Shown piece after piece: positions 55,218 to 63,681 of a stretch of DNA of 64,000 bases. The stretch's first letter is position 1. Each line of letters begins with the position of its first letter. A model generated the notes under the pieces. That model made no database searches and was not told the DNA's origin. It saw nothing but the letters and a program-made list of their open reading frames with translations. A program made the translations under genes and the position numbers. The stretch is from Oceanicoccus sp. KOV_DT_Chl (GTDB lineage Bacteria > Pseudomonadota > Gammaproteobacteria > Pseudomonadales > Dasaniaceae): positions 124,001-188,000 of the forward strand of contig NZ_FQLF01000001.1 of assembly GCF_900120175.1 (NCBI RefSeq), written 5' to 3'.

Positions 55218-56702
55218 ATGAGTATGGATAAGCTGTTTTCGAAAGTATTGATTGCCAACAGGGGGGAGATTGCCCTCCGGGTGTTGAGCTGTTTGCAGAA
55301 AATGAATATCGCCTCTGTGGTGGTTTTCCATGATAGTGACAGGAATTCTCCAGTTGTCCGCCAGGCTGATGAAGCGGTAGAGATTACTGGGGAGTCGCCG
55401 TCGGCAGCCTATTTGGATATTGCTCAAATAGTTGATATTTGCCAGAGCTTTGGTGTTGATGCGGTGCATCCTTGTTACGGCTTTCTCGCGGAAAATGCCG
55501 AATTTGCTAGAGCGCTAGAGGCTGCGGGAGTCTGTTTTATTGGTCCGTCGCCCGAAGTCATTGAGCTAATGGGAGATAAGATTCGATCTCGTGAGTTTGT
55601 TGTCGAGCATGGTTTTCCTGTTGCTCCTTCTGTTGTGATGGATGCTGACGAGCCGGGCTTTCTGGATGCGGTTTCCCATATGGGTCTGCCGCTAGTGGTT
55701 AAAGCATCTGCTGGTGGTGGTGGCAAGGGCATGAGTATTGTCAGGTCCCTCGATGAGCTGTCCAGTACATTAAAAGTTGCAGCGTCTGAGGCCGAAAAAT
55801 ATTTTGGCGATAAGCGCGTGTACGTCGAGCGTTATTTTGATAGCGCCAGACATATTGAAGTGCAGATATTGGGCGATGGAAAGCGTGTTATTCACTTGGG
55901 GGAGCGCGAGTGTTCTGTGCAGCGCCGCTTTCAAAAAATCATAGAGGAGTCACCTTCACCTGCGTTGGATGAGGCCTACCGTGAAAGTCTTTGTGAAGTG
56001 GCTGTCGGCATTGCACAAGCTGCAAATTACAGTAGTGCAGGAACAGTAGAGTTTTTATATACCCCGGAAGGCGAATTTTTCTTTCTGGAAATGAATACTC
56101 GTATTCAAGTCGAGCATGCCGTCACTGAAATGGTGACAGGTATTGATTTAGTTGCTGAGCAAATTCGAATCGCTTCAGGTCAGGGGCTTGGTGTTAGTCA
56201 AGACAAAATAAGCCTCCATGGGCATTCTATTGAATGCCGTATTTGTGCTGAGGATACTTACGATAACTTTTTGCCTGAGACGGGTAAGGTTCTTTATTTA
56301 CAAGAGCCAAGTGGCAAGGGTGTACGTTTCGATAGTGGTCTGTATCAAAATCAGTTAGTCACTACAGCCTATGACCCGATGTTAGCCAAGCTCGTTGTGC
56401 ATGCTTCTTCACGTGAAAAAGCTATTGAGAAGGCCATTAAAGCGCTGCAAGAATTCGTATTGCTTGGTGTAAAAGTTAATACTGATTTTCTAGTGCAGGT
56501 ACTGTCACATGACGCATTTGTGAGTGGAGAATTCGATACTAATTTTATTACTAAATACGCTGAATACTTAACCGCTAGGGAGGCAACGCCTGATGAGCGT
56601 GTTGCGTTGTTATCTGCTGTTGTGCTCGCGGATAGGGCTATAAAAACGATGATGGAGAAAACGCCGGCCCCCTATGGAGCTATTGGATGTTGGAGAAATT
56701 AG
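55218..56702 (+). CDS. Biotin carboxylase subunit of an acyl-CoA carboxylase
   Basis: Carboxylates biotin with ATP and bicarbonate. The 494-residue protein has the three ATP-grasp parts: KVLIANRGEIALRV, the glycine-rich KASAGGGGKGMSIV, and catalytic FLEMNTRIQVEHAVTEM. It ends GAIGCWRN, the point where the fused alpha subunits of methylcrotonyl- and geranyl-CoA carboxylases (about 660 residues) continue into the biotin carrier. Here a TAG stop follows and the carrier is a separate gene one base later. The ribosome binding site is weak at both candidate ATGs (55218 and 55224). Confidence 0.93.
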   Translation: MSMDKLFSKVLIANRGEIALRVLSCLQKMNIASVVVFHDSDRNSPVVRQADEAVEITGESPSAAYLDIAQIVDICQSFGVDAVHPCYGFLAENAEFARALEAAGVCFIGPSPEVIELMGDKIRSREFVVEHGFPVAPSVVMDADEPGFLDAVSHMGLPLVVKASAGGGGKGMSIVRSLDELSSTLKVAASEAEKYFGDKRVYVERYFDSARHIEVQILGDGKRVIHLGERECSVQRRFQKIIEESPSPALDEAYRESLCEVAVGIAQAANYSSAGTVEFLYTPEGEFFFLEMNTRIQVEHAVTEMVTGIDLVAEQIRIASGQGLGVSQDKISLHGHSIECRICAEDTYDNFLPETGKVLYLQEPSGKGVRFDSGLYQNQLVTTAYDPMLAKLVVHASSREKAIEKAIKALQEFVLLGVKVNTDFLVQVLSHDAFVSGEFDTNFITKYAEYLTAREATPDERVALLSAVVLADRAIKTMMEKTPAPYGAIGCWRN

Positions 56703-56703
56703 T

Positions 56704-57210
56704 ATGCAGCCAAAATATATTTTGAATGGCGTCACGCATACAGCTGCACCTGTTCGAGTAGCAGATGAAATTACGCTGAATATTGATAGCCACTTAGTAT
56801 CTGTCCGTATAGAGAAACTTGGTTTACACCACTATGAATTATTTTTAAATGGTGTTCATTATCCATGCTATGTGGCACAGGATGGCGAGAATATTTTTAT
56901 TCATATGCATGGCAAGAGTTGGTCACTTGAGTTGGCTAGTGAGTTTTCTTCAGCGGGATCTGGTGAAAATGTTGGTGGAGGTGTAGTGCGTGCACCGATG
57001 CCTGGTGTTGTAGTTGATGTTTATGTCGCTAATGGTGATCAGGTTGTTGAAGGTCAAAGTCTCATGTTGATTGAAAGTATGAAGTTGCAGACAGAAGTCA
57101 AAGCAGCTATCTCTGGCATTGTTGATCAAGTAAATGTTGAGAGTGGTAATACATTTGAAAAATCCTCTGTTTTAGCATTAATTGCGGTTGCTGAGGGTGA
57201 ATTAGCATGA
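56704..57210 (+). CDS. Biotin carboxyl carrier subunit
   Basis: A 168-residue protein with a C-terminal biotinyl domain; the biotinylated lysine lies in LIESMKLQTEVKA, and VRAPMPGVVVDV opens the domain. The N-terminal 90 residues are a beta-rich linker like that of methylcrotonyl-CoA carboxylase alpha. ATG at 56704 has GGAG eight bases upstream, inside the end of the carboxylase gene, which supports a real separate start. The stop overlaps the next ATG (ATGA). The open frame begins ten codons earlier but without a site. Confidence 0.88.
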   Translation: MQPKYILNGVTHTAAPVRVADEITLNIDSHLVSVRIEKLGLHHYELFLNGVHYPCYVAQDGENIFIHMHGKSWSLELASEFSSAGSGENVGGGVVRAPMPGVVVDVYVANGDQVVEGQSLMLIESMKLQTEVKAAISGIVDQVNVESGNTFEKSSVLALIAVAEGELA

Positions 57211-58811
57211 GAAAAATTGCATCGAAACTGAATACTCACTCAGATGAGTTTAAGCAGTACAGCACGCACAATAAAAAAATACTGAGCGAGTTTTATGAGC
57301 GGCAGGATGCTGCTAGAAATAAGCGCCCTGATAAAGACATTCAGCGCTTGCTGCGGGATAAGAAAATGCTGCCCCGAGAGCGATTAGAGCTGTTGCTTGA
57401 CCCTGGTACACCTTTTTTGGAATTTTCTTCATTGGCTGCGAACTGTGCTTATGATGGAGAGGCGCCTTCGGCGAGCTGTATTACTGGTTTAGGTATTGTC
57501 AGTGGTAGGGAAGTGGTTATCCATGCTGGTGACGCTAGTGTGAAGGGAGGAGCCTGGTATCCCTTAACAGTAAAAAAAATTGTACGGGCTTTAGATATTG
57601 CCATTGAAAATAAACTGCCGGTTATCCATTTGTGTGATAGTGCGGGCGGTTTTTTACCACTGCAATCCCAGTTATTTGGTGACAGTAATATGGCTGGGAG
57701 AATATTTCGTAATCAGGCCATTTTGTCAAAAATGGGATGCAAACAATTATCGCTAGTTTTTGGCCACTGCACTGCGGGCGGTGCTTATATCCCGGGGTTA
57801 TCTGATTACTCGGTGATTGTTGAAGGAACAGGTGCAGTTTTTCTAGGTGGTCCGCCACTGGTAAAAGCGGCAACCGGAGAAGATGTCAGTGTTGCTGAAC
57901 TTGGTGGCGCAGCTATGCATACATCTGTCAGCGGTACTTGTGATTATTATGCCAAGACTGAGCGCGAAGCTATAGCTATTGGTCGTGAAGTTGTATCCCA
58001 GTGGGATGCGCCAAAAAAGTGGGCCTGCCAGCGTGATACGCCTGAGGCGCCTTACTACGATCCAGCAGAGCTTTACGGGATTATCCCCGACAACATAAAA
58101 AAACAATTTGATATTAAAGAAGTTATTGCCCGGATGGTGGATGGCAGTCGCTTTCATGAATATCAGCCTGATTATGGTGAAACCCTGGTTTGTGGTTTTG
58201 CAAATATCTGGGGCTATAAAGTTGGCATCCTTGGTAATAACGGAGTTTTGTTGAACGAGAGCTCTCTTAAAGCCGCGCATTTTATGCAGCTGTGTAATCA
58301 AAACCATACGCCTTTAGTTTTTTTGCAAAACATTACGGGCTATATGATTGGCAAAGAATACGAGCAGCGGGCATCACTAAGGATGGTGCCAAGATGATCA
58401 TGGTACAGGCCTGTTCTGACGTGCCTAAATTTACGGTTATGACTAATGGCTCATTCGGTGCGGGTAACTACGGTATGTGCGGTCGTGCATTTGATGCGCG
58501 CTTTACGTTTAGTTGGCCCAATAGTCAGATCTCGGTTATGGGGCCGACCAAGCGGCAAACACACTTGTTACGATCAAGCTCGCGCAGTTAGCTCGGGAGG
58601 GCGTGAGCCTTCTGCTGAAGAGATTGAGCACATTCGTAGCCAAATTACTGACGACTTTATTCATCAAAGTAGTGCCTATTATGCAACATCTGAAATTTGG
58701 GATGACGGCATCATTGACCCTGTGGCTACTCGTAATGCGTTGGGAATGTCGATAGCCGCATCATTGAATGCGCCGATAGCTGACGGTCGATATGGCGTCT
58801 TAAGGCTGTAG
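57207..58811 (+). CDS. atuC: Acyl-CoA carboxylase carboxyltransferase subunit (AtuC/LiuB-like), three one-base frameshifts
   Basis: Transfers the carboxyl from biotin to a branched enoyl-CoA. The reconstructed protein has about 535 residues, the usual length. Landmarks are [51 protein letters not shown] and [15 protein letters not shown]. The frame is broken three times, each repaired by one base: G in GGG at 58369-58371 ([17 protein letters not shown]), C in CC at 58548-58549 ([19 protein letters not shown]), and G in GGG at 58599-58601 ([18 protein letters not shown]). The protein then ends [10 protein letters not shown]. The ATG overlaps the carrier stop. Geranyl- versus methylcrotonyl-CoA preference cannot be decided. 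Confidence 0.85.
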
Positions 58812-58843
58812 TTATAAATTCTAAGATTTAAGGATCATAAGTT

Positions 58844-60019
58844 ATGTCATCAATTAACGCCTTCAGTTTGACCGATGAGCAGCAATCTCTGCTCGATCAC
58901 GTGGACCGTTTTGCCCGTGAAAAAATTTATCCATTAGCACAAAAGATGGATGACGAAGAATGGTGGCCTGAAGATATTTTTAAAGAAATGGGTGAGCTTG
59001 GGTTATTGGGAGTCACTGTCGATCCGCAATACGGTGGTGCCGGTATGGATTTAGTGAGTGCAGGTCTAATAGAGCAGGCATTTTCTCGTTGGAATCATGC
59101 GCTTGCATTAAGCTGGGTTGCTCATGATAACTTATGTGCCAATAATATTTACCGTAATGGTTCAGAGTTTATACGTAAAAAATATTTACCCAAGCTATGT
59201 TCAGGTGAGCATATTGGTGCGCTTGGCTTAACTGAGCCCGGTGCTGGTTCTGATGCACTCGGATCGATGCGCACAACTGCAAAACGAGAGGGTGATTATT
59301 ACGTTTTAAATGGCAGCAAAATATTTATTACCAATGGACCTATTGCTGATGTGTTGTTGGTTTACGCTAAAACTGACCTCAATGCTGGTAGTAAAGGAAT
59401 TTCTGCTTTTGTAGTTGAAAAAGATTTTCCCGGTTTTAGTGTTGCCCAAAAGCTAATTAAGATGGGTTTTAGGGGGAGCCAGACTGCCGAACTTGTATTC
59501 GATAATTGTCGCGTGCCAGTAGAAAACATTGTGGGTAAAGAAAACGAAGGCCATAAAGTGGTTATGAGTGGCTTGGATCTTGAGCGTGCAATGATATCTC
59601 CCCTTTTGCTTGGGATTTGTGAGCGCGCACTGGATCTATCGGTTGAGTACGCGAATACACGTCAGCAATTTGGTCAGCCTATTGGCAACTTTCAGATGAT
59701 ACAGTCAAAGCTTGCAGAAATGTATGTAGGTCTTGAAACCATGCGAACCTTTACCTATCAGGTGTTAAGTGAGGCGGCGCAGGTGGAAGCCGGTGAGGGT
59801 GGGCGTGGCAAAATTCATATGCAAACGGCGGCATCGGTAATGTATGCCGGGAATACTTCAAATCGTATTTTGGATGAAATGGTACAGATTCACGGTGGTT
59901 ATGGGTATATCTGGGAATCTGAGGTTAACCGATTATTTCGTGCGACGAAGTTACTGGAAATAGGGGCAGGAACTACTGAGGTTCGCAAACTAATTATTTC
60001 TCAGGCACTGCTGAAGTAA
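58844..60019 (+). CDS. Acyl-CoA dehydrogenase (isovaleryl/citronellyl-CoA type, AtuD-like)
   Basis: An FAD enzyme making a 2,3-double bond, 391 residues. The signatures GALGLTEPGAGSDALGSMRTTA and QIHGGYGYIWESEVNRLFRA are complete. The usual catalytic glutamate near the C-terminus is replaced (IGAGTTEVRKLI), while LDLERAMIS on helix G supplies it instead. This is the arrangement of isovaleryl-CoA and long-chain dehydrogenases. AGGATCATAAG precedes the ATG. Directly after the carboxyltransferase, it would make the substrate for carboxylation. Confidence 0.93.
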   Translation: MSSINAFSLTDEQQSLLDHVDRFAREKIYPLAQKMDDEEWWPEDIFKEMGELGLLGVTVDPQYGGAGMDLVSAGLIEQAFSRWNHALALSWVAHDNLCANNIYRNGSEFIRKKYLPKLCSGEHIGALGLTEPGAGSDALGSMRTTAKREGDYYVLNGSKIFITNGPIADVLLVYAKTDLNAGSKGISAFVVEKDFPGFSVAQKLIKMGFRGSQTAELVFDNCRVPVENIVGKENEGHKVVMSGLDLERAMISPLLLGICERALDLSVEYANTRQQFGQPIGNFQMIQSKLAEMYVGLETMRTFTYQVLSEAAQVEAGEGGRGKIHMQTAASVMYAGNTSNRILDEMVQIHGGYGYIWESEVNRLFRATKLLEIGAGTTEVRKLIISQALLK

Positions 60020-60031
60020 TCGGGGTTTATC

Positions 60032-61114
60032 ATGAATCGCCAGCCTGTTAAAAACCTTAAAGTTGATGGCGCAATATTCCCCGGTACTGATAATTTGCAT
60101 TTGTATGAAGGCGATTTATCGATAGTGCCAGAGCGAGCTCGGCTGTTGGAGAAAATGGGGTTTGATGGTGTTTTTACGCTCGATACTAACATCGACCCAT
60201 TTTTTAATTTGTTATTGGCGGCAGAGCATACCGAGCGACTTGAATTAATAACTGGTGTCGCCGTTGCTTTTGCACGTTCGCCGATGACGTTGGCGCAGCA
60301 AGCCTGGAATTTACATAAATATTCTCAAGGAAGAGTGATTTTAGGTTTGGGGACGCAAGTCAAAGCTCATATTGAAAAGCGTTTTAATATGCCCTGGCAC
60401 GGGCCTGCTATGCAGATGCGGGAATATGTGTTGGCATTAAGAGCTATATGGCATTCATGGCAGACCGGAGAGCCTTTAAAGTTCAGGGGGGAATTCTATC
60501 AGCATACATTGATGACACCAGTTTTTAGTCCTGGTGCTATTAGCTATCCAGCGCCAAAAATTTATGTAGGGGCACTGGGTCCAAAAATGGTAGAAGTCGC
60601 TGCAGAGGTTGGTGACGGTATTTATGGCCACCCTTTTAATACTGTGAAATTCATCCGAGAAATGCAGTTGCCTAGTTTGCGTCGCGGACTGGAGAAAAGT
60701 GGTAAAGATTTTTCTGATTTTGATATGCCCGCGATGATCTTAACAGTCACTGGGCGTAATAAAAAAGAAATGTCCATCGCGGAAAATGCAGTCAAGAGAC
60801 TGTTGGCGTTCTATGGCTCAACACCGGCATATTATCCGGTGCTTGAGGCGCACGGTTGGGGTGAGTTGGGGCCGCGTCTAAACCAGATGTCCAAGCTTGG
60901 TCAGTGGTATGAAATGGCTCAGCTATTTAGTGACGAAATGATGCAGGCGTTTTGCGTTATTGGTGCGCCTGAAGATATTCCTGATTTAGTCGCGCAACGC
61001 TGTGATGGAATGGTTGATCGTCTCACTCTTTATGCACCATACCCTTCTGCTGATGAGATATGGCCAGAGATAGTTCGAGGCATTCAATCCAGGCCTGGAA
61101 AAACGTTGATTTAA
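60032..61114 (+). CDS. Luciferase-like (LLM, TIGR03617-type) oxidoreductase
   Basis: A 360-residue TIM-barrel protein of the bacterial luciferase / F420-dependent oxidoreductase superfamily. It has DGVFTLDTNIDPF, GVAVAFARSPMTLAQQAWNL and GRVILGLGTQVKAHIEKRF, then KIYVGALGPKMVEVAAEVGD. Cofactor (F420 or FMN) cannot be told from sequence alone; F420 is rare but not absent in gammaproteobacteria. It lies 12 bases after the acyl-CoA dehydrogenase and is therefore in the same operon. It is not part of the classical atu set, and may oxidise or reduce a CoA-bound intermediate. Confidence 0.87.
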   Translation: MNRQPVKNLKVDGAIFPGTDNLHLYEGDLSIVPERARLLEKMGFDGVFTLDTNIDPFFNLLLAAEHTERLELITGVAVAFARSPMTLAQQAWNLHKYSQGRVILGLGTQVKAHIEKRFNMPWHGPAMQMREYVLALRAIWHSWQTGEPLKFRGEFYQHTLMTPVFSPGAISYPAPKIYVGALGPKMVEVAAEVGDGIYGHPFNTVKFIREMQLPSLRRGLEKSGKDFSDFDMPAMILTVTGRNKKEMSIAENAVKRLLAFYGSTPAYYPVLEAHGWGELGPRLNQMSKLGQWYEMAQLFSDEMMQAFCVIGAPEDIPDLVAQRCDGMVDRLTLYAPYPSADEIWPEIVRGIQSRPGKTLI

Positions 61115-61162
61115 GTAGCAGTCAGATATTTTTAATTACTAAAAATAGATAACGAGTAAATT

Positions 61163-62026
61163 ATGGCTGAACAACATAATACCTTTGGTATGAGCAATGA
61201 TGAAATGGCAAGTCGTAAGACGGTCTATGCCAATGACACGTTTGCGGGCAAGCGGGTATTGATTTCAGGTGGTGGTAGCGGCATAGGTAAAGCGTCTGCC
61301 TGGCTTTATGGTCGACTGGGAGCCAATGTGGTTATCTGTGGTCGTACTTTGGAAAAGTTAGAGTCGGCAGCGGCTGCTATGTGTGACGCAGGATTAAATG
61401 TTACAAGCTATCCCGTCAATATTCGTGACCCGGAAAATGTTGAGCTGTTATTTGAAACCGTGTGGGAGAAAGAAGGTGCCATCGATATTGTAGTTAATAG
61501 CGCAGGCGGCCAGTTTCCGCAGCCGGCTCTCGACTTTTCTCCCAATGGCTGGAAATCAGTTGTAGATACTAATCTTAATGGTACCTGGTTCATGATGCAG
61601 GCGGCTGCCAAAAAATGGCGGGATCATAATAGGCCGGGCAATATCATCAATATGGTTGTCGTCATTGATCGGGGTATGTGGGGGATGGCTCATACCTGCG
61701 CGGCCAGAGCGGGAGTTATTTATGCGTCTAAATCGGTGGCCGTAGAGTGGGCGCCGCTGAATATTCGTATTAACTGTATAGCGCCTGGGATTATAAATAC
61801 TGAGGGAATGAAAGTTTACCCAGATGAAGCACGCTCACACTTTACCAGATCTAATGCCATGCGACGGTTTGCTTCTCCGTGGGAAATTGCTGAAGCCTGT
61901 GCATTTTTAGGAAGTGATGCCTCTAACTTTATGACCGGCGAGGTAATCACGATGGATGGTGGTGGTCATCTATGGGGCGATTTATGGCCTTTAGGTAAGC
62001 CTGAGTATTTCAAAACCGGTGATTAA
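61163..62026 (+). CDS. SDR oxidoreductase (2,4-dienoyl-CoA-reductase-like)
   Basis: A 287-residue short-chain dehydrogenase with ISGGGSGIGKASA, CGRTLEKL after the second strand and NSAGGQFPQPALDFSPNGW; GEVITMDGGGHLWGDLW is near the end. The NSAGGQF and C-terminal pattern resemble the peroxisomal 2,4-dienoyl-CoA reductase branch and AtuB/AtuG proteins. A tyrosine-lysine pair occurs in IYASKSVAVEWAP. GAGT lies upstream of the ATG. It is followed after 35 bases by a second SDR of the same type. Confidence 0.87.
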   Translation: MAEQHNTFGMSNDEMASRKTVYANDTFAGKRVLISGGGSGIGKASAWLYGRLGANVVICGRTLEKLESAAAAMCDAGLNVTSYPVNIRDPENVELLFETVWEKEGAIDIVVNSAGGQFPQPALDFSPNGWKSVVDTNLNGTWFMMQAAAKKWRDHNRPGNIINMVVVIDRGMWGMAHTCAARAGVIYASKSVAVEWAPLNIRINCIAPGIINTEGMKVYPDEARSHFTRSNAMRRFASPWEIAEACAFLGSDASNFMTGEVITMDGGGHLWGDLWPLGKPEYFKTGD

Positions 62027-62061
62027 CATTTTTATGGTCGCTGACTGCGGGTAATTACGCG

Positions 62062-62859
62062 ATGTTTACAGAATATATTTTAGAAAATAGAACGGCATTT
62101 ATCTCCGGTGGCACCAGTGGGATTAACTTGGGTATTGCGAAGGGGCTTGCAAAGCTTGGTGCAAGGGTCTGTGTCATTGGGCGCGATCTGACAAAAGCGC
62201 AAAAGGCTGCGACAGAAATTATGGCTGAGTCTGGCGTCGAGGCTATCGGCCTGTCTGCTGATGTTAGAGATTACGAGGCGGTCGAAGGTGCGATGAAAAT
62301 TGCCTGTAATCGTTTCGGCGAGCTGGATATCGTGATTGCCGGTGCCGCCGGTAATTTTTTTGCACCTGCGGTTAGTATTAGCTCAAAAGGTTTTAAAACC
62401 GTTGTCGATATTGATTTGATAGGTACCTATAACGTATTTAAAGCCGCTTTTGATTGCTGTAAAAAACCCGGCTCCTCTTTTATTGCAATTACTGCAGGGC
62501 AGGCTGTTAATCCGATGCCTTATCAAGCCCATGTTTGTGCAGCTAAGGCTGGTGTTAATGCCCTGTTAAAAACGCTGGCAATGGAGTGGGGTGCTGCTGG
62601 TATTCGGGTGAACGGTATTTCTCCAGGGCCTATTGAGGGAACTGAAGGTGTTGAGCGGTTAGCACCAACCGATGAAGAAAAGAATGCGATTATAAAAAAA
62701 ATTGCGCTGCGTCGTTTTGGGCAAGCTGAGGATGTTGCGAATGCGGCTATTTTCCTCAGTTCCTCATTGGGCCAATATGTAACAGGGGCTATTTTTGATA
62801 TTGAGGGTGGATTTCAGCTAGGTGACTCTTCTATGGATTGTCTTTCCCCAACACGTTAA
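62062..62859 (+). CDS. SDR oxidoreductase (2,4-dienoyl-CoA-reductase-like)
   Basis: A 265-residue short-chain dehydrogenase with ISGGTSGINLGIAKGL, GRDLTKAQ and AGAAGNFFAPAVSISSKGF. Catalytic positions are unusual: after ITAGQAVNPMPYQAHV the tyrosine is replaced, and AAKAGVNALLKTLAMEWG keeps the lysine. This loss of the SDR tyrosine is known in 2,4-dienoyl-CoA reductases, which use a different active site. It is related to the preceding SDR and in the same operon. Reduction of a dienoyl-CoA from an unsaturated branched chain is a reasonable role. Confidence 0.85.
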   Translation: MFTEYILENRTAFISGGTSGINLGIAKGLAKLGARVCVIGRDLTKAQKAATEIMAESGVEAIGLSADVRDYEAVEGAMKIACNRFGELDIVIAGAAGNFFAPAVSISSKGFKTVVDIDLIGTYNVFKAAFDCCKKPGSSFIAITAGQAVNPMPYQAHVCAAKAGVNALLKTLAMEWGAAGIRVNGISPGPIEGTEGVERLAPTDEEKNAIIKKIALRRFGQAEDVANAAIFLSSSLGQYVTGAIFDIEGGFQLGDSSMDCLSPTR

Positions 62860-62884
62860 CACAAAAAATTGATGGAGCTGTACA

Positions 62885-63679
62885 GTGGAAAATAAATTTA
62901 TAGATATTGTTGAGTATGAAGGTGTTAAGGAAATCATACTTAATGATGAACACAGTTTAAATAGTCTGTCTGAAAATTTGTCCCGTGAACTATTGGCTGA
63001 AATTAACAGTGCCGAGGCTGATCCAGACGTAAGGGTTCTGGTGATTAGTGGGCGCGGTAAACTGTTTTGCTCAGGCGGTAATCTGAAAGAGTTTTTAGCT
63101 GCCGGTGATCAAATAGCGGTTTCTATCGATCGATTGATTGAAGAGGTATATAACCCGTTGGCGAGTTGTATTCGAAATTTATCCAAACCGGTGTTGTCGG
63201 CGATCAATGGTTCAGTAATCGGTGCAGGGGTTGGCTTGGCGTTATGTGCCGATGTGGTTTACGCCTCTGAAGAGGCTTCATTTACTTTGCCGTTTGTCCC
63301 TCGTATGGGATTAGTACCCGATTTCGGTAGTTCCTGGTTATTACCGCGTTTGTTGGGCGGGAGTAAAGCGGCGGCGATGATTTTGACCGGAGAGTCGATG
63401 ACGGCGGCTGAAGCAGAAAAAGCCGGAATGATTTGGAAAGTAGTAGCAAAAAATGAACTGTCTTCGGTAGTGAGAGAAGCGGCTATCAAATTATCGAAGT
63501 TGCCACCAGAGGCGGTTGCACTTGCCAAACAGGCTCTGAATGCCGCCCAGACAAATAGTTTTGATGAGCAACTAGAGCTTGAGCAAGAGTTACAAGTGGC
63601 CTGTTTTCGTGGGCGCGAAGTGCAGGAAGGGATTAGTGCTTTTGCCGAGCGTCGTGAACCCAATTTTAGTGAGCTATAG
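62885..63679 (+). CDS. Enoyl-CoA hydratase/isomerase
   Basis: A 264-residue crotonase-fold protein with SGRGKLFCSGGNLKEFLAAG and NGSVIGAGVGLALCADVVYA as oxyanion loops, and LPFVPRMGLVPDFGSSWLLPR in the catalytic region. An aspartate (PDFGSS) stands where hydratases often have the second glutamate, the pattern of isomerase-type members. The GTG start at 62885 has GGAG upstream. It is the second crotonase of the cluster, and its stop is two bases before the next ATG. Confidence 0.88.
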   Translation: MENKFIDIVEYEGVKEIILNDEHSLNSLSENLSRELLAEINSAEADPDVRVLVISGRGKLFCSGGNLKEFLAAGDQIAVSIDRLIEEVYNPLASCIRNLSKPVLSAINGSVIGAGVGLALCADVVYASEEASFTLPFVPRMGLVPDFGSSWLLPRLLGGSKAAAMILTGESMTAAEAEKAGMIWKVVAKNELSSVVREAAIKLSKLPPEAVALAKQALNAAQTNSFDEQLELEQELQVACFRGREVQEGISAFAERREPNFSEL

Positions 63680-63681
63680 TG

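Noticed and set aside
56674-56703. A thirteenth frameshift joining biotin carboxylase and carrier
   Set aside because: The frame offset is opposite to the other breaks and a ribosome binding site with ATG is well placed at 56704. Kept as a real split with a check suggested.
6223-58601. Programmed ribosomal frameshifting as the cause of the broken genes
   Set aside because: The breaks lie in unrelated genes, have no consistent slippery heptamer, and all need the same kind of repair (one base added to a homopolymer).
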